A stretch of DNA of 12,397 bases from JAKVKY01 sp964293585 (GTDB taxonomy: Bacteria > Bacillota > Negativicutes > Acidaminococcales > Acidaminococcaceae): positions 1 through 12,397 of the forward strand of contig CAXYYS010000057.1 of assembly GCA_964293585.1 (NCBI GenBank). Direction: 5' to 3'. Shown here in pieces: positions 1-6,658 of this stretch. Made by a program: the position numbers and the translations under genes. Below the pieces are notes generated by a model. That model searched no databases. It was not told where the DNA came from and saw only the letters and a list, made by a program, of their open reading frames with translations. The first letter of the stretch is position 1; every line of letters begins with the position of its first letter.

Positions 1-27
1 CAAGACCATGTTTGAGAATCTGGCATC

Positions 28-56
28 TTGTGCCCGGCGCTAAAGTTTGGTATAAT
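28..56 (+). promoter_or_regulatory. Promoter of the fluoride riboswitch-crcB unit
   Basis: The -10 element is a perfect TATAAT at 51-56, preceded by TGG (48-50), which makes it an extended -10. A weak -35 (TTGTGC, 28-33) lies exactly 17 bp upstream. Transcription would start around 62-65, right at the 5' edge of the riboswitch aptamer, which supports the call. The same TGGTATAAT string occurs at two other promoters in this window. Confidence 0.72.
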
Positions 57-63
57 GACAACC

Positions 64-120
64 ACGGGAATGAAGTACTCCCGCAGCGTAGCTGAAACCG
101 CTTTTAAGCTGATGACTTCT
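64..120 (+). promoter_or_regulatory. Fluoride riboswitch (crcB motif) aptamer
   Basis: The aptamer can be folded by eye. P1 pairs CGGGA (65-69) with TCCCG (79-83). The loop of P1 holds GAAGT (72-76), which pairs with ACTTC (115-119) to make the pseudoknot typical of this class. A second stem pairs 90-97 with 103-110, with one mismatch. The 3' part GCTGATGACTTCT matches the conserved CUGAUG-plus-pseudoknot end of crcB-motif RNAs. The gene downstream is crcB, the standard fluoride-riboswitch target. Fluoride binding should stabilise the aptamer and prevent the overlapping terminator from forming, turning the gene on. The class assignment rests on known crcB-motif architecture; no covariance search was run. 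Confidence 0.88.
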
Positions 121-146
121 AATAAAAAGAGGGCATCAGCTTTTTT
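106..146 (+). terminator. Riboswitch-controlled intrinsic terminator
   Basis: AAGCTGATG (106-114) and CATCAGCTT (134-142) form a perfect 9-bp stem followed by a run of six T (141-146). The left arm uses bases that belong to the aptamer's second stem (107-110) and abut the pseudoknot strand (115-119), so aptamer and terminator are mutually exclusive. This is the expected expression platform for a fluoride-ON switch. Confidence 0.87.
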
Positions 147-164
147 ATGCCCAAAGGAGAAAAA

Positions 165-542
165 ATGTATTTAGACATGTTTATGGTTCTGGCAGGCGGC
201 GGTCTCGGCGCCCTGCTCCGTTATCTGATCACCCTGGCGGTGTACGGGGATAAAGCACCTGCTTTTCCCTACGGTACCCTTATCGTCAATCTTCTCGGTT
301 GCTTGTGCATCGGATTTTTGGCCGGATATTTTCACAGGCATCCGGAGCTGCCCATGTTCCTAAAACTATTTGCCATCACCGGTGTCCTGGGAGGTCTCAC
401 CACCTTCTCCACCTTTTCCCTGGAAACTTTCAACCTGCTTTTCCTGCACCCGGTTTACGCCATCGCCAACATTACCCTTAGCGTCACCGCCGGCTTAATC
501 TGCGTGGCTATTGGCATGCAGGTGATACAATCTATACTGTGA
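165..542 (+). CDS. crcB: Fluoride ion channel CrcB/Fluc
   Basis: This is a 125-residue membrane protein that exports fluoride passively from the cytoplasm. The family usually works as a dual-topology homodimer, and the length is typical of one subunit. Four hydrophobic segments are visible at about residues 5-25, 36-56, 66-83 and 98-121. Family marks include the GGGLGALLRY start of helix 1 with Arg19, GTLIVNLLG in helix 2 with Asn42, and GGLTTFSTF (76-84), which carries the central Na+ site region and the two pore phenylalanines F81 and F84. The chosen ATG at 165 has AAAGGAG (153-159) 5 bp upstream. An in-frame ATG at 147 is rejected because it abuts the terminator T-run and has no ribosome-binding site. 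A single crcB is seen here, with no second paralogue beside it. The riboswitch upstream implies induction by fluoride. Confidence 0.95.
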   Translation: MYLDMFMVLAGGGLGALLRYLITLAVYGDKAPAFPYGTLIVNLLGCLCIGFLAGYFHRHPELPMFLKLFAITGVLGGLTTFSTFSLETFNLLFLHPVYAIANITLSVTAGLICVAIGMQVIQSIL

Positions 543-586
543 TAGATAAAAAGGCGGAGAGTAATTTTTGTGCGAGTGTGGTAGAA

Positions 587-720
587 GACGGGACGGGGAC
601 ACTTTTGTGCAGCCCTATGCTGCGACACGACAAAGCCGCGTAACGCCGCGGCGGCTAACGGTTACGATTAATCAAGCATGTCGCAGCCGAGAGCGGAAAC
701 AAAAGCGCCCCCGTCCCGTC
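587..720 (+). repeat. 134-bp nested palindromic repeat (REP/MITE-like)
   Basis: The ends are inverted repeats of 22 bp with two mismatches: 587-608 begins GACGGGACGGGG and 699-720 ends CCCCGTCCCGTC. Both mismatches are A-C on the plus strand but would be G-T wobbles on the minus strand, so the minus-strand single strand folds fully. Nested inside are GCTGCGACA/TGTCGCAGC (619-627 with 679-687), AGCCGC/GCGGCT (634-639 with 651-656), the palindrome CGCCGCGGCG (644-653) and CGTAAC/GTTACG (639-644 with 661-666). There is no T-run, so it is not a classical terminator. No target-site duplication is apparent. The compact GC-rich palindrome resembles REP-type elements spread by Y1 (RAYT/IS200-like) transposases; that link is inference. 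Confidence 0.6.
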
Positions 721-776
721 GTGTTCCTCAATGCAAAATTGTTCTCTCTGTCATAGTTGCTTAATCCCCGCGAATA

Positions 777-807
777 TTGTAAAATTATATGATACAGAGA
801 TTATACA
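777..807 (+). promoter_or_regulatory. Possible ychF promoter
   Basis: TTGTAA (777-782) resembles a -35, and TATACA (802-807) or TTATAC (801-806) a -10, with a spacer of 18-19 bp. The region is AT-rich compared with its surroundings and lies about 35 bp before the ychF start. The match is weak and is given only as the best candidate in the gap between the repeat and ychF. Confidence 0.3.
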
Positions 808-842
808 TGTATGACAGTAAATATAGTTAAGGAGCGATGCAA

Positions 843-1949
843 GTGAGTACAAATTTAGAAATGGGTATCGTAGGCCTGCCCAACGTAGGCAAGAGCACCC
901 TGTTCAACGCTATTACCAAAGCCGGCGCCGAAGCTGCCAACTATCCTTTCTGCACCATTGAGCCCAACGTAGGCGTGGTTGATGTTCCTGATGAACGTTT
1001 GACCGTTTTATCCAAGATGTTTAACAGCGGCCGGATTGTGCCGGCAGCCATGCGCTTCGTGGATATCGCCGGGCTGGTGAAAGGCGCCAGCAAGGGCGAA
1101 GGCCTGGGCAATAAATTCTTGTCCCATATCCGCGAGGTGGATGCCATCTGTGAAGTGGTCCGCTGTTTTGAAGACGGCAATATTACTCACGTGGAAGGCA
1201 GCATCGATCCGGTGCGGGATATTGAGATTATCAACACCGAACTCTGTCTGGCAGATATGGAATCCATTGAAAAACAACTGCCTAAGGTAGAAAAATTAAT
1301 CAAGGCGCACGACAAGAAAGCCGCCGAGTTTAAGGAATTATTGAAAAAAGTCAACGCCGCTTTAGGCGAAGCTATTCCCGCCCGGGGGCAGGGACTGACC
1401 GCAGAGCAGCAGGCGTCTTTGTATGATGCCCATCTTCTGACCATGAAGCCGGTGATTTATGTGGCTAACGTGGCTGAAAGCGAAGCGGCGGATGCCAGCG
1501 CTAACCCCTATGTGCAAAAACTGGAAGAGTATGTAAAAAAAGAAGGCGCCCAGATGATCACCATCAGCGCCAAGATTGAAGCCGACATCGCTGAGATGGA
1601 GAAGGACGAAGCCAAGGAATATTTAGAGATGATGGGCCTGAAAGAAGCCGGTCTGGACCGGCTGATCAGGGCAGGCTTTAAGCTTTTAGGCCTGCAGACT
1701 TTCTTAACCGCCGGCGAGATGGAGAGCCGGGCCTGGACTATCAACATCGGGATGAAGGCGCCACAGGCCGCCGGCAAGATTCATACGGATTTTGAACGTG
1801 GTTTTATCAAGGCCGAGATTGTCAGCTATAAGGATCTGGTGGCTTGTGGCAGCAAAACGGCTGCCCGGGATAAGGGCCTGGTACGCATGGAAGGCAAGGA
1901 TTATGTGATGCAGGACGGCGATGTGGTCGAGTTCCGCTTCAACGTGTGA
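843..1949 (+). CDS. ychF: YchF/Obg-family ribosome-associated ATPase (OLA1-like)
   Basis: A 368-residue P-loop NTPase of the Obg/YchF family. Members bind ATP in preference to GTP, associate with ribosomes and modulate translation and oxidative-stress responses. The P-loop GLPNVGKS is at residues 11-18, the G3 motif DIAG at 74-77 and SAK (G5) at 242-244. The usual GTP-specifying NKxD is replaced by NVAE at 209-212, the hallmark of YchF's altered base specificity. A coiled-coil-forming helical insert lies around 128-175, and a C-terminal TGS domain spans about 285-366. The length is close to the family norm. GTG at 843 is preferred because AAGGAG (829-834) is 8 bp upstream; an in-frame ATG at 837 is only 2 bp from it. 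The next gene starts 12 bp downstream. In B. subtilis this gene sits close to spo0J near the origin, which agrees with the parS site later in the window. Confidence 0.96.
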   Translation: MSTNLEMGIVGLPNVGKSTLFNAITKAGAEAANYPFCTIEPNVGVVDVPDERLTVLSKMFNSGRIVPAAMRFVDIAGLVKGASKGEGLGNKFLSHIREVDAICEVVRCFEDGNITHVEGSIDPVRDIEIINTELCLADMESIEKQLPKVEKLIKAHDKKAAEFKELLKKVNAALGEAIPARGQGLTAEQQASLYDAHLLTMKPVIYVANVAESEAADASANPYVQKLEEYVKKEGAQMITISAKIEADIAEMEKDEAKEYLEMMGLKEAGLDRLIRAGFKLLGLQTFLTAGEMESRAWTINIGMKAPQAAGKIHTDFERGFIKAEIVSYKDLVACGSKTAARDKGLVRMEGKDYVMQDGDVVEFRFNV

Positions 1950-1961
1950 GGGGGCGGCAAC

Positions 1962-2750
1962 ATGTTTGATACCCATGTGCATTGTGGATTTTCCAGTGAT
2001 TCTACTATGACGCTGGAGCAGGCCTGGAGCCAGGTGAAGGATGAACCGAAGCGGGGCATGATAGTCACCGAGCATTGGGATTATGAATACCCGGGCGACC
2101 CCAAGAAATTTATTTTTGACCGGGACGCTTATTTTGCAGAATATAAAAAGATGCGCAAACCGGGAAAACTTTTACTGGGCATCGAGGTGGGCATGCAGCC
2201 CCACCTGGCGGCAGAAGATGATGCGGTACCGCAGGGTTACGCTTTTGATTACGTGCTGGGCGCCGTACATATGATGAACAAGCAGGATCTGTATTACAAA
2301 AAGGCGTACCAGGGTCTGACCCAGCCACAGGCGGAGGAGCTGTATCTGCAAACTGCTATTGCCTGTGTGGACAGTCACAAAAATATTGATGCTTTTGCCC
2401 ACATTGATTATATCTGCCGCTACTGGCCTTATACCGGTGCGGAACAGGAACTGCATCTGGAAGAACATTTGAAGTTGTACCAGCAGCTGCTGGGTAAACT
2501 GGTGGCACGTAAGCTGCCGCTGGAATTTAATACCCGGCGTCTGGATAACCAGCAGGCTATCAGGACCATGTTGGACATCGGCCATTGCTATGCCGGTCTG
2601 GGAGGACGCTATTGCACCGTGGGCAGCGACGCTCACAACAAGACCCATGTGGCCAGACGTCTGGCGTTAGCTTCGGTACTGGCTAAAGAGTGCGGTCTGG
2701 TTCCGGTCTTTTTTGAAGAGCGTAAGATGTACCGGGACCGGGTGTTGTAA
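1962..2750 (+). CDS. PHP-domain phosphoesterase, histidinol-phosphatase (HisJ)-like
   Basis: A 262-residue PHP-superfamily metallo-phosphatase. The multinuclear metal ligands of the fold can be followed in order: HVH (H5, H7), TEH (E37, H38), GIEVG (E75), VHMM (H103), AHIDY (H147) and SDAH (D223, H225). The FSSDS stretch right after the first motif is typical of HisJ-type histidinol phosphatases, which dephosphorylate L-histidinol phosphate in histidine synthesis. No other his gene is nearby, so the true substrate is uncertain; related PHP proteins act on other small phosphate esters. The second motif has Glu where many family members have Asp (TDH). The gene follows ychF by 12 bp with a G-rich GAGGGGG ribosome-binding site, and the two are probably co-transcribed. 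No convincing terminator follows immediately. Confidence 0.85.
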   Translation: MFDTHVHCGFSSDSTMTLEQAWSQVKDEPKRGMIVTEHWDYEYPGDPKKFIFDRDAYFAEYKKMRKPGKLLLGIEVGMQPHLAAEDDAVPQGYAFDYVLGAVHMMNKQDLYYKKAYQGLTQPQAEELYLQTAIACVDSHKNIDAFAHIDYICRYWPYTGAEQELHLEEHLKLYQQLLGKLVARKLPLEFNTRRLDNQQAIRTMLDIGHCYAGLGGRYCTVGSDAHNKTHVARRLALASVLAKECGLVPVFFEERKMYRDRVL

Positions 2751-2774
2751 CGGGAGCTAAACAGGGTTTTGTTG

Positions 2775-2941
2775 CAGGATCTGAGCAGCAGTAAATCCTG
2801 TCTTGCAATTGCGGACACGAATTCTAAAAAGTATTTTAGCAGGAGAATCCTGCGTACAGGTGTACAAAAAACATAAAAAAACATCATTTTTTTGCAAAAA
2901 CTATAAACTTGCAGCAGGATTTTTTACTGCCGCAGGAGAAT
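2775..2941 (+). repeat. Cluster of GCAGGA/TCCTGC repeats with an imperfect inverted-repeat frame
   Basis: This gene-free stretch carries GCAGGA-type words in both orientations. CAGGATCTG (2775-2783) folds onto CAG and ATCCTG (2789-2800). GCAGGA-gaa-TCCTGC is a 6-bp hairpin at 2839-2853. GCAGTAAATCCTG (2788-2800) is inverted, with a 3-bp indel, as CAGGATTTTTTACTGC (2915-2930). GCAGGAGAAT occurs twice, at 2839-2848 and 2932-2941. A small dyad GTACAGGTGTAC lies at 2854-2865. A TATAAA at 2902-2907 could be a -10 for the next gene, but no good -35 goes with it. The pattern suggests a small extragenic repeat element or a multi-hairpin leader; I cannot name the family. Confidence 0.5.
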
Positions 2942-2958
2942 AAAAGTAGTCAAAGTGG

Positions 2959-3014
2959 CAAAGGAGCCTAAGTTTCGTAATTGGATACGGAGACCGGGCT
3001 CCTTTGTTATTTTA
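2959..3014 (+). terminator. Terminator-like hairpin in the leader of the first binding-protein gene
   Basis: CAAAGGAGCC (2959-2968) pairs perfectly with GGCTCCTTTG (2997-3006). Above a small internal loop, 2972-2979 pairs with 2986-2994 with one bulge and one wobble, closing a 6-base loop. TTATTTTA follows, a poor but usable T-tract. It lies about 38 bp before the ribosome-binding site of the binding-protein gene and about 210 bp after the phosphatase gene. It could end the ychF transcript or act as an attenuator of the next gene. CTCCT at 2999-3003 could alternatively pair with GGGAG of the ribosome-binding site (3044-3048), so a regulatory role is conceivable. Confidence 0.5.
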
Positions 3015-3056
3015 GAAACCAAATTTGGTCATCCTGATAAGGTGGGAGGGGTTTGT

Positions 3057-4634
3057 ATGAGTTTGAAGAAACTGAGCTTGGTGGTGCTGGCGGGTTTACT
3101 GGCTGCCAGTTTGAGCGGCTGCGGCGGCAGCGGTAGTGGCGGCGGTGGTGCCAAGACGCCTAAAGATACCCTGGTTTTAGGCACGGCTTTTGAATCTGCT
3201 ACCCTGGATCCGGCAGTTTCTATGGATAACGGCAGCTGGGCCATCAGCTATCCCTGCTATGACCGCCTGGTAAAATATAAGACGGTGGGCGACAAGGCCA
3301 GCTCCGAGGTAGAAGCCAGCCTGGCCGAAAGCTGGCAGGCATCTCCGGACGGCCTGGTATGGACGTTTAAACTGAAGAAGGATGCCAAGTTCCCGGACGG
3401 CACCCCGGTAGACGCCAAAGCTGTCAAGTTTTCCTTTGACCGTCTGCTGAAGATGAAGAAGGGTCCTTCTGATTATTTCCCAACTTTAAAGACGGTGGAT
3501 GCGGTGGATGCTACCACGGTTAAGTTTACGCTGAGCAAACCTTTTGCACCGTTTTTGTACACACTGGCTACCAGCGGCGCCAGCATTATTAATCCCAAGG
3601 TCATGGAAAAGGCCAAGGGTGATGATAACGCTACCGGCTACCTGGCAGAACACACCATGGGCAGCGGTGCGTATCAGTTAAGCGAATGGGCCCGGGGCCA
3701 GCATGTGACCCTGGCGGCTAATGATAAATACTGGGGCAAGAAACCGGCTCTGAAAAAAGTTATCTTCCAGGTTATTAAAGATGCCAGCGCTCAGCGCCTG
3801 CAGTTAGAGAAGGGCGATCTGGACATGGCGGAAGGCATCCCTGTGGAGCAGATGGATGAGCTGGCAAAGAATAAGGATATCAAGATTGGCGAGTATCCCA
3901 CCTTCCTGGTCAGCTACCTGTATGTGAATAACCAGAAGGCGCCGCTCAATAATGTGAAAGTGCGCCAGGCTTTAAGCTACGCCATGGACTACAAAGCCAT
4001 CATCGACGGCAGTGTAAAGGGCAAGGGCGTACCCATGAAGGGACCTATCCCCAAAGGAATGTGGGGTTATGATGAGTCCCTGGCGGGTTACACTACCAAC
4101 GTGGAGAAGGCTAAACAATTGTTAGCGGAATCCGGACAAAAAGATTTGACCGTGCATCTGCTTTATTCCAACTACAAGACTTTCTGGGAAGCAGAAGCGC
4201 TGCTGATTCAGAACAGCTTACAAAAAGCCGGTATCAAGTGCGAGTTGGATAAGGTAGCCTGGGCTACACTGCGTGAGCGGGTAGACAAGGGCAACTTTGA
4301 GATTTGCTTAGGCAGCTGGAGTCCTGACTTCTCTGATCCGTACATGTTCATGAACTGCTGGTATGACAGCAAGATGTTCGGCCTTTCCGGTGACCGCAGC
4401 TTCTACAAGAATCCTACCGTAGACCAGCTGTTGCGTCAGGCCGTGGAAGTTACCGACCAGAAGCAGCGTACCGAACTGTACCAGAAGGCACAGAAGATCG
4501 TGGTGGACGAAGCCGGTTACATCCTGCTCTTCCAGACCAGTACTATCGTGCCGCAGCGTGCCAACGTCAAAGGCTTTGTGTATAATCCGATGACCGACGG
4601 CCAGTATAATTTTGAGGATATGAGCAAGTCTTAA
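3057..4634 (+). CDS. oppA: Peptide ABC transporter substrate-binding lipoprotein 1
   Basis: A 525-residue extracytoplasmic binding protein of the SBP_bac_5 (OppA/DppA) family, which captures peptides and delivers them to the membrane permeases. Residues 1-21 form a lipoprotein signal peptide (MSLKK, hydrophobic core) with lipobox LSGC and the lipidated Cys22, followed by a Gly/Ser-rich linker. Family marks include LAESWQ, WTFKLKKDAKFPDGTP, YWGKKPAL, VRQALSYAMD and GMWGYDE. ATG at 3057 is chosen because GGGAGGGG (3044-3051) is 5 bp upstream and the signal peptide starts there. The reading frame is open further upstream to 2955, but that part overlaps the leader hairpin and has no signal-peptide logic. 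A strong terminator follows, so it is transcribed apart from the permease operon. It is clearly paralogous to the binding protein at 9646, roughly two-thirds identical by eye. Whether the substrate is di- or oligopeptides cannot be told. Confidence 0.93.
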   Translation: MSLKKLSLVVLAGLLAASLSGCGGSGSGGGGAKTPKDTLVLGTAFESATLDPAVSMDNGSWAISYPCYDRLVKYKTVGDKASSEVEASLAESWQASPDGLVWTFKLKKDAKFPDGTPVDAKAVKFSFDRLLKMKKGPSDYFPTLKTVDAVDATTVKFTLSKPFAPFLYTLATSGASIINPKVMEKAKGDDNATGYLAEHTMGSGAYQLSEWARGQHVTLAANDKYWGKKPALKKVIFQVIKDASAQRLQLEKGDLDMAEGIPVEQMDELAKNKDIKIGEYPTFLVSYLYVNNQKAPLNNVKVRQALSYAMDYKAIIDGSVKGKGVPMKGPIPKGMWGYDESLAGYTTNVEKAKQLLAESGQKDLTVHLLYSNYKTFWEAEALLIQNSLQKAGIKCELDKVAWATLRERVDKGNFEICLGSWSPDFSDPYMFMNCWYDSKMFGLSGDRSFYKNPTVDQLLRQAVEVTDQKQRTELYQKAQKIVVDEAGYILLFQTSTIVPQRANVKGFVYNPMTDGQYNFEDMSKS

Positions 4635-4685
4635 GTGCAAGCTGGAAGTGCGGGCTCAAGTTTGATTTAGTTGTTAGCAGACAGG

Positions 4686-4734
4686 ACAGGTGCAAAACGT
4701 GGCGGCGGGAGCCGTCACGTTTTACCTGTTTTTT
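4686..4734 (+). terminator. Strong intrinsic terminator after binding-protein gene 1
   Basis: ACAGGT (4686-4691) pairs with ACCTGT (4724-4729), and AAAACGTG (4694-4701) with CACGTTTT (4716-4723). An inner GGC/GCC pair closes the top, and a run of six T (4729-4734) follows. It separates the first binding-protein gene from the permease operon. Confidence 0.93.
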
Positions 4735-4757
4735 CAGCGTGCACTTTGTGGTATAAT
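4729..4757 (+). promoter_or_regulatory. Promoter of the permease-ATPase-peptidase operon
   Basis: TGGTATAAT at 4749-4757 is an extended -10 with a perfect TATAAT (4752-4757). The position of the -35, 17 bp upstream, is TTTTTT, which is the T-run of the preceding terminator, so activity must lean on the extended -10. Transcription would start around 4764, leaving a leader of about 35 bases. Confidence 0.65.
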
Positions 4758-4799
4758 CTGTAAGGTATAAATTTATTTTTTTCGCTTGGGGGTTTTTCT

Positions 4800-5819
4800 T
4801 TGTTTTCTTTTCATTATATCCGGAACCAAATCATACATCTGCTCCTGGTTTTGATCGGCGTGTCCATCATTACCTTTGCTTTAAGTCACGTCATACCCGG
4901 CGATCCTGCCCGGATGATGGTAGGCGATAAGGCCAGCGCGGAAACTTTGGCCCGGGCCCGGGTGGAACTGGGACTGGACCGCCCGTTGACGGAACAGTAC
5001 TATAAATATGTGACCGGACTGGCGCATGGGGATATGGGTATCAGTATCCGCAGCCAGCAGCCGGTATCTTCCGAACTGAAAAAGTTTTTCCCTGCGACTT
5101 TGGAACTGACGTTGTCCGCCATGTTCCTGGCCGTGATTTTCGGTATCATCCTGGGCGTGGTGGCCGCCGTGCATCGCAACAAGTGGCCCGATCACCTGTG
5201 CCGTATCGTTTCTCTCATCGGTGTGTCTACACCGTTGTTCTGGTCCGGCGTGGTGGCGCTCATTATTTTTTATAAGTGGATTCCTATCTTCCCGGCATCG
5301 GGACGGCTGGATACGTTTATGACACCGCCGCCTCAGGTGACGGGTATGTATATTTTAGACGGGCTGTTTGCCGGCCAGATGGACGTGGTTATCAGCGCCA
5401 TCCACCATCTGATCCTGCCGGCGGTGTGCCTGGCGTATGTGCAGCTGGCGATTATTGCCCGGCAGGTGCGCAGCAGTATGATTGACGTGCTGGAGGAAGA
5501 TTATATCCGCACGGCCCGTTCCTGCGGCATTCCTACCCGGCGTATCCTGTACCACTACGCTTTAAAGAACGCGCTGCTGCCTACGGTCACTATCGCAGGT
5601 TTGACTTTGGCCGATTTGCTATCCGGCGCTATTATTACCGAGACAATTTTTGCCTGGCCCGGCATGGGCAAGTATGTGGTGGAAGCCATTACCTTTTTGG
5701 ATTTCCCGGCCATCATGGGCTTTACCATGATCGTGTCCTGCGTGTACGTGTTCATTAACTTTATCGTGGACATGTTATACCGCTTCCTGGATCCGCAGAT
5801 CAGGGAGGTGGACAAATGA
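4800..5819 (+). CDS. oppB: Peptide ABC transporter permease, OppB/DppB family
   Basis: A 339-residue integral membrane subunit of the peptide importer. About six transmembrane segments are visible (near residues 9-29, 100-125, 136-158, 203-221, 262-283 and 303-326). HVIPGDP (30-36) after helix 1 is the standard B-subunit signature. The EAA-type coupling loop that docks on the ATPases is at about 235-261, from DYIRTARSCGIP to NALLP, and TIFAWPGMGKY follows. The start is TTG at 4800: GGGGG (4788-4792) lies 7 bp upstream, and no ATG or GTG is better placed before helix 1. The stop overlaps the next gene by ATGA, so the two permeases are translationally coupled. The unusual start and G-only ribosome-binding site may keep synthesis low compared with the binding proteins. 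Confidence 0.93.
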   Translation: MFSFHYIRNQIIHLLLVLIGVSIITFALSHVIPGDPARMMVGDKASAETLARARVELGLDRPLTEQYYKYVTGLAHGDMGISIRSQQPVSSELKKFFPATLELTLSAMFLAVIFGIILGVVAAVHRNKWPDHLCRIVSLIGVSTPLFWSGVVALIIFYKWIPIFPASGRLDTFMTPPPQVTGMYILDGLFAGQMDVVISAIHHLILPAVCLAYVQLAIIARQVRSSMIDVLEEDYIRTARSCGIPTRRILYHYALKNALLPTVTIAGLTLADLLSGAIITETIFAWPGMGKYVVEAITFLDFPAIMGFTMIVSCVYVFINFIVDMLYRFLDPQIREVDK

Positions 5820-6658
5820 GTTTCACAGAACGCGCCCTGAAAGTTTTAAAATACAACCGGCTTACCGCCATCGGCGCCGGTATCGTGCTCTTAGTAATTT
5901 TGGCCGGCATACTGGCGCCTCTTATTGCGCCTTACGATCCTAACGTGATTGATGTACCCCACCGTCTGGGAGCGCCGGAGCTGAAACATCTCTTCGGTAC
6001 GGACGAGATGGGCCGGGATATTTTTACCCGGGTGCTGTACGGCTGCCGCATTTCTGTTTCCGTGGGCATTGCCATCGTGTGCGTATCCGCTTTCTTCGGC
6101 ATCTTGTTCGGCAGTATTTCCGGTTACGCCGGCGGCAAGGTGGATAATGTGATCATGTCTGTCAGCGATATGGTGTTAAGCTTCCCGTCCATGGTGCTGG
6201 CCCTGGCGTTAACGGCTTCGTTAGGCCTGGGACTGTTCAATACCATGCTGGCGGTTTCCATCGTCAAGATACCTGTGTATGTCCGTCTGGTCCGGGGACA
6301 GGTGCTGAGCTTAAAACAGCGGCAGTATGTAAAAGCTGCCCGCACGTTTGGCGCACCGCCCTTCTGGATTATCTGGAAACATATTATTCCTAACTCCCTG
6401 ACGCCTATCATGGTGCAGATGACTTTGGGTCTGGGCGATGCCATCCTGATGGCGGCGTCCATGAGCTTTATCGGTCTGGGCGCTCAGCCGCCCACGCCTG
6501 AATGGGGCGCCATGGTTAACTCCGCCCGGGCGTATGCCATCGACCAGTGGTGGTACGCTGCCTTCCCGGGACTTTCCATCCTGGTGACGGTAGTAGGGTT
6601 TAACTTATTAGGCGACGGCATCCGGGATATCCTGGACCCCAAGAGCAAACAAGGTTAA
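5816..6658 (+). CDS. oppC: Peptide ABC transporter permease, OppC/DppC family
   Basis: A 280-residue integral membrane partner of the B permease; the two form the translocation pore. It has the N-terminal OppC_N helix (about 17-40) ending in LIAPYDP. HLFGTDEMGRDIFTR (58-72) is nearly invariant in C subunits. The coupling loop YVKAARTFGAPPFWIIWKHI begins at 171, and SFIGLGAQPPTPEWG (217-231) near the C-terminus is a strong family signature. The start ATG overlaps the B stop in ATGA, and GGGAGGTG (5803-5810) is well spaced. The gene ends 36 bp before the D ATPase, in a gap with a small hairpin. Confidence 0.95.
   Translation: MSFTERALKVLKYNRLTAIGAGIVLLVILAGILAPLIAPYDPNVIDVPHRLGAPELKHLFGTDEMGRDIFTRVLYGCRISVSVGIAIVCVSAFFGILFGSISGYAGGKVDNVIMSVSDMVLSFPSMVLALALTASLGLGLFNTMLAVSIVKIPVYVRLVRGQVLSLKQRQYVKAARTFGAPPFWIIWKHIIPNSLTPIMVQMTLGLGDAILMAASMSFIGLGAQPPTPEWGAMVNSARAYAIDQWWYAAFPGLSILVTVVGFNLLGDGIRDILDPKSKQG

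Noticed and set aside
147..164. In-frame ATG at 147 as the start of crcB
   Set aside because: It lies at the edge of the terminator T-run with no ribosome-binding site; ATG 165 has AAAGGAG 5 bp upstream and starts at the usual family position.
568..756. 62-codon open frame over the palindromic repeat
   Set aside because: It is arginine-rich translation of the GC-rich inverted repeats, with no ribosome-binding site and no recognisable domain.
1188..1203. CACGTG inside ychF as a second parS
   Set aside because: Only the central six bases match; the flanks differ at most positions.
2959..3006. tRNA-like or complete riboswitch reading of the leader hairpin
   Set aside because: At 48 bases it is too short for a tRNA and matches no riboswitch class I can recall; kept only as a terminator or attenuator candidate.
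2955..3056. N-terminal extension of binding protein 1
   Set aside because: The extension would place 34 residues before a perfect lipoprotein signal peptide and overlaps the leader hairpin; GGGAGGGG precedes the ATG at 3057.
5819..5834. GTTTCAC at the start of oppC and a similar string near 9069 as parS half-sites
   Set aside because: Only one half of the palindrome is present in each case.
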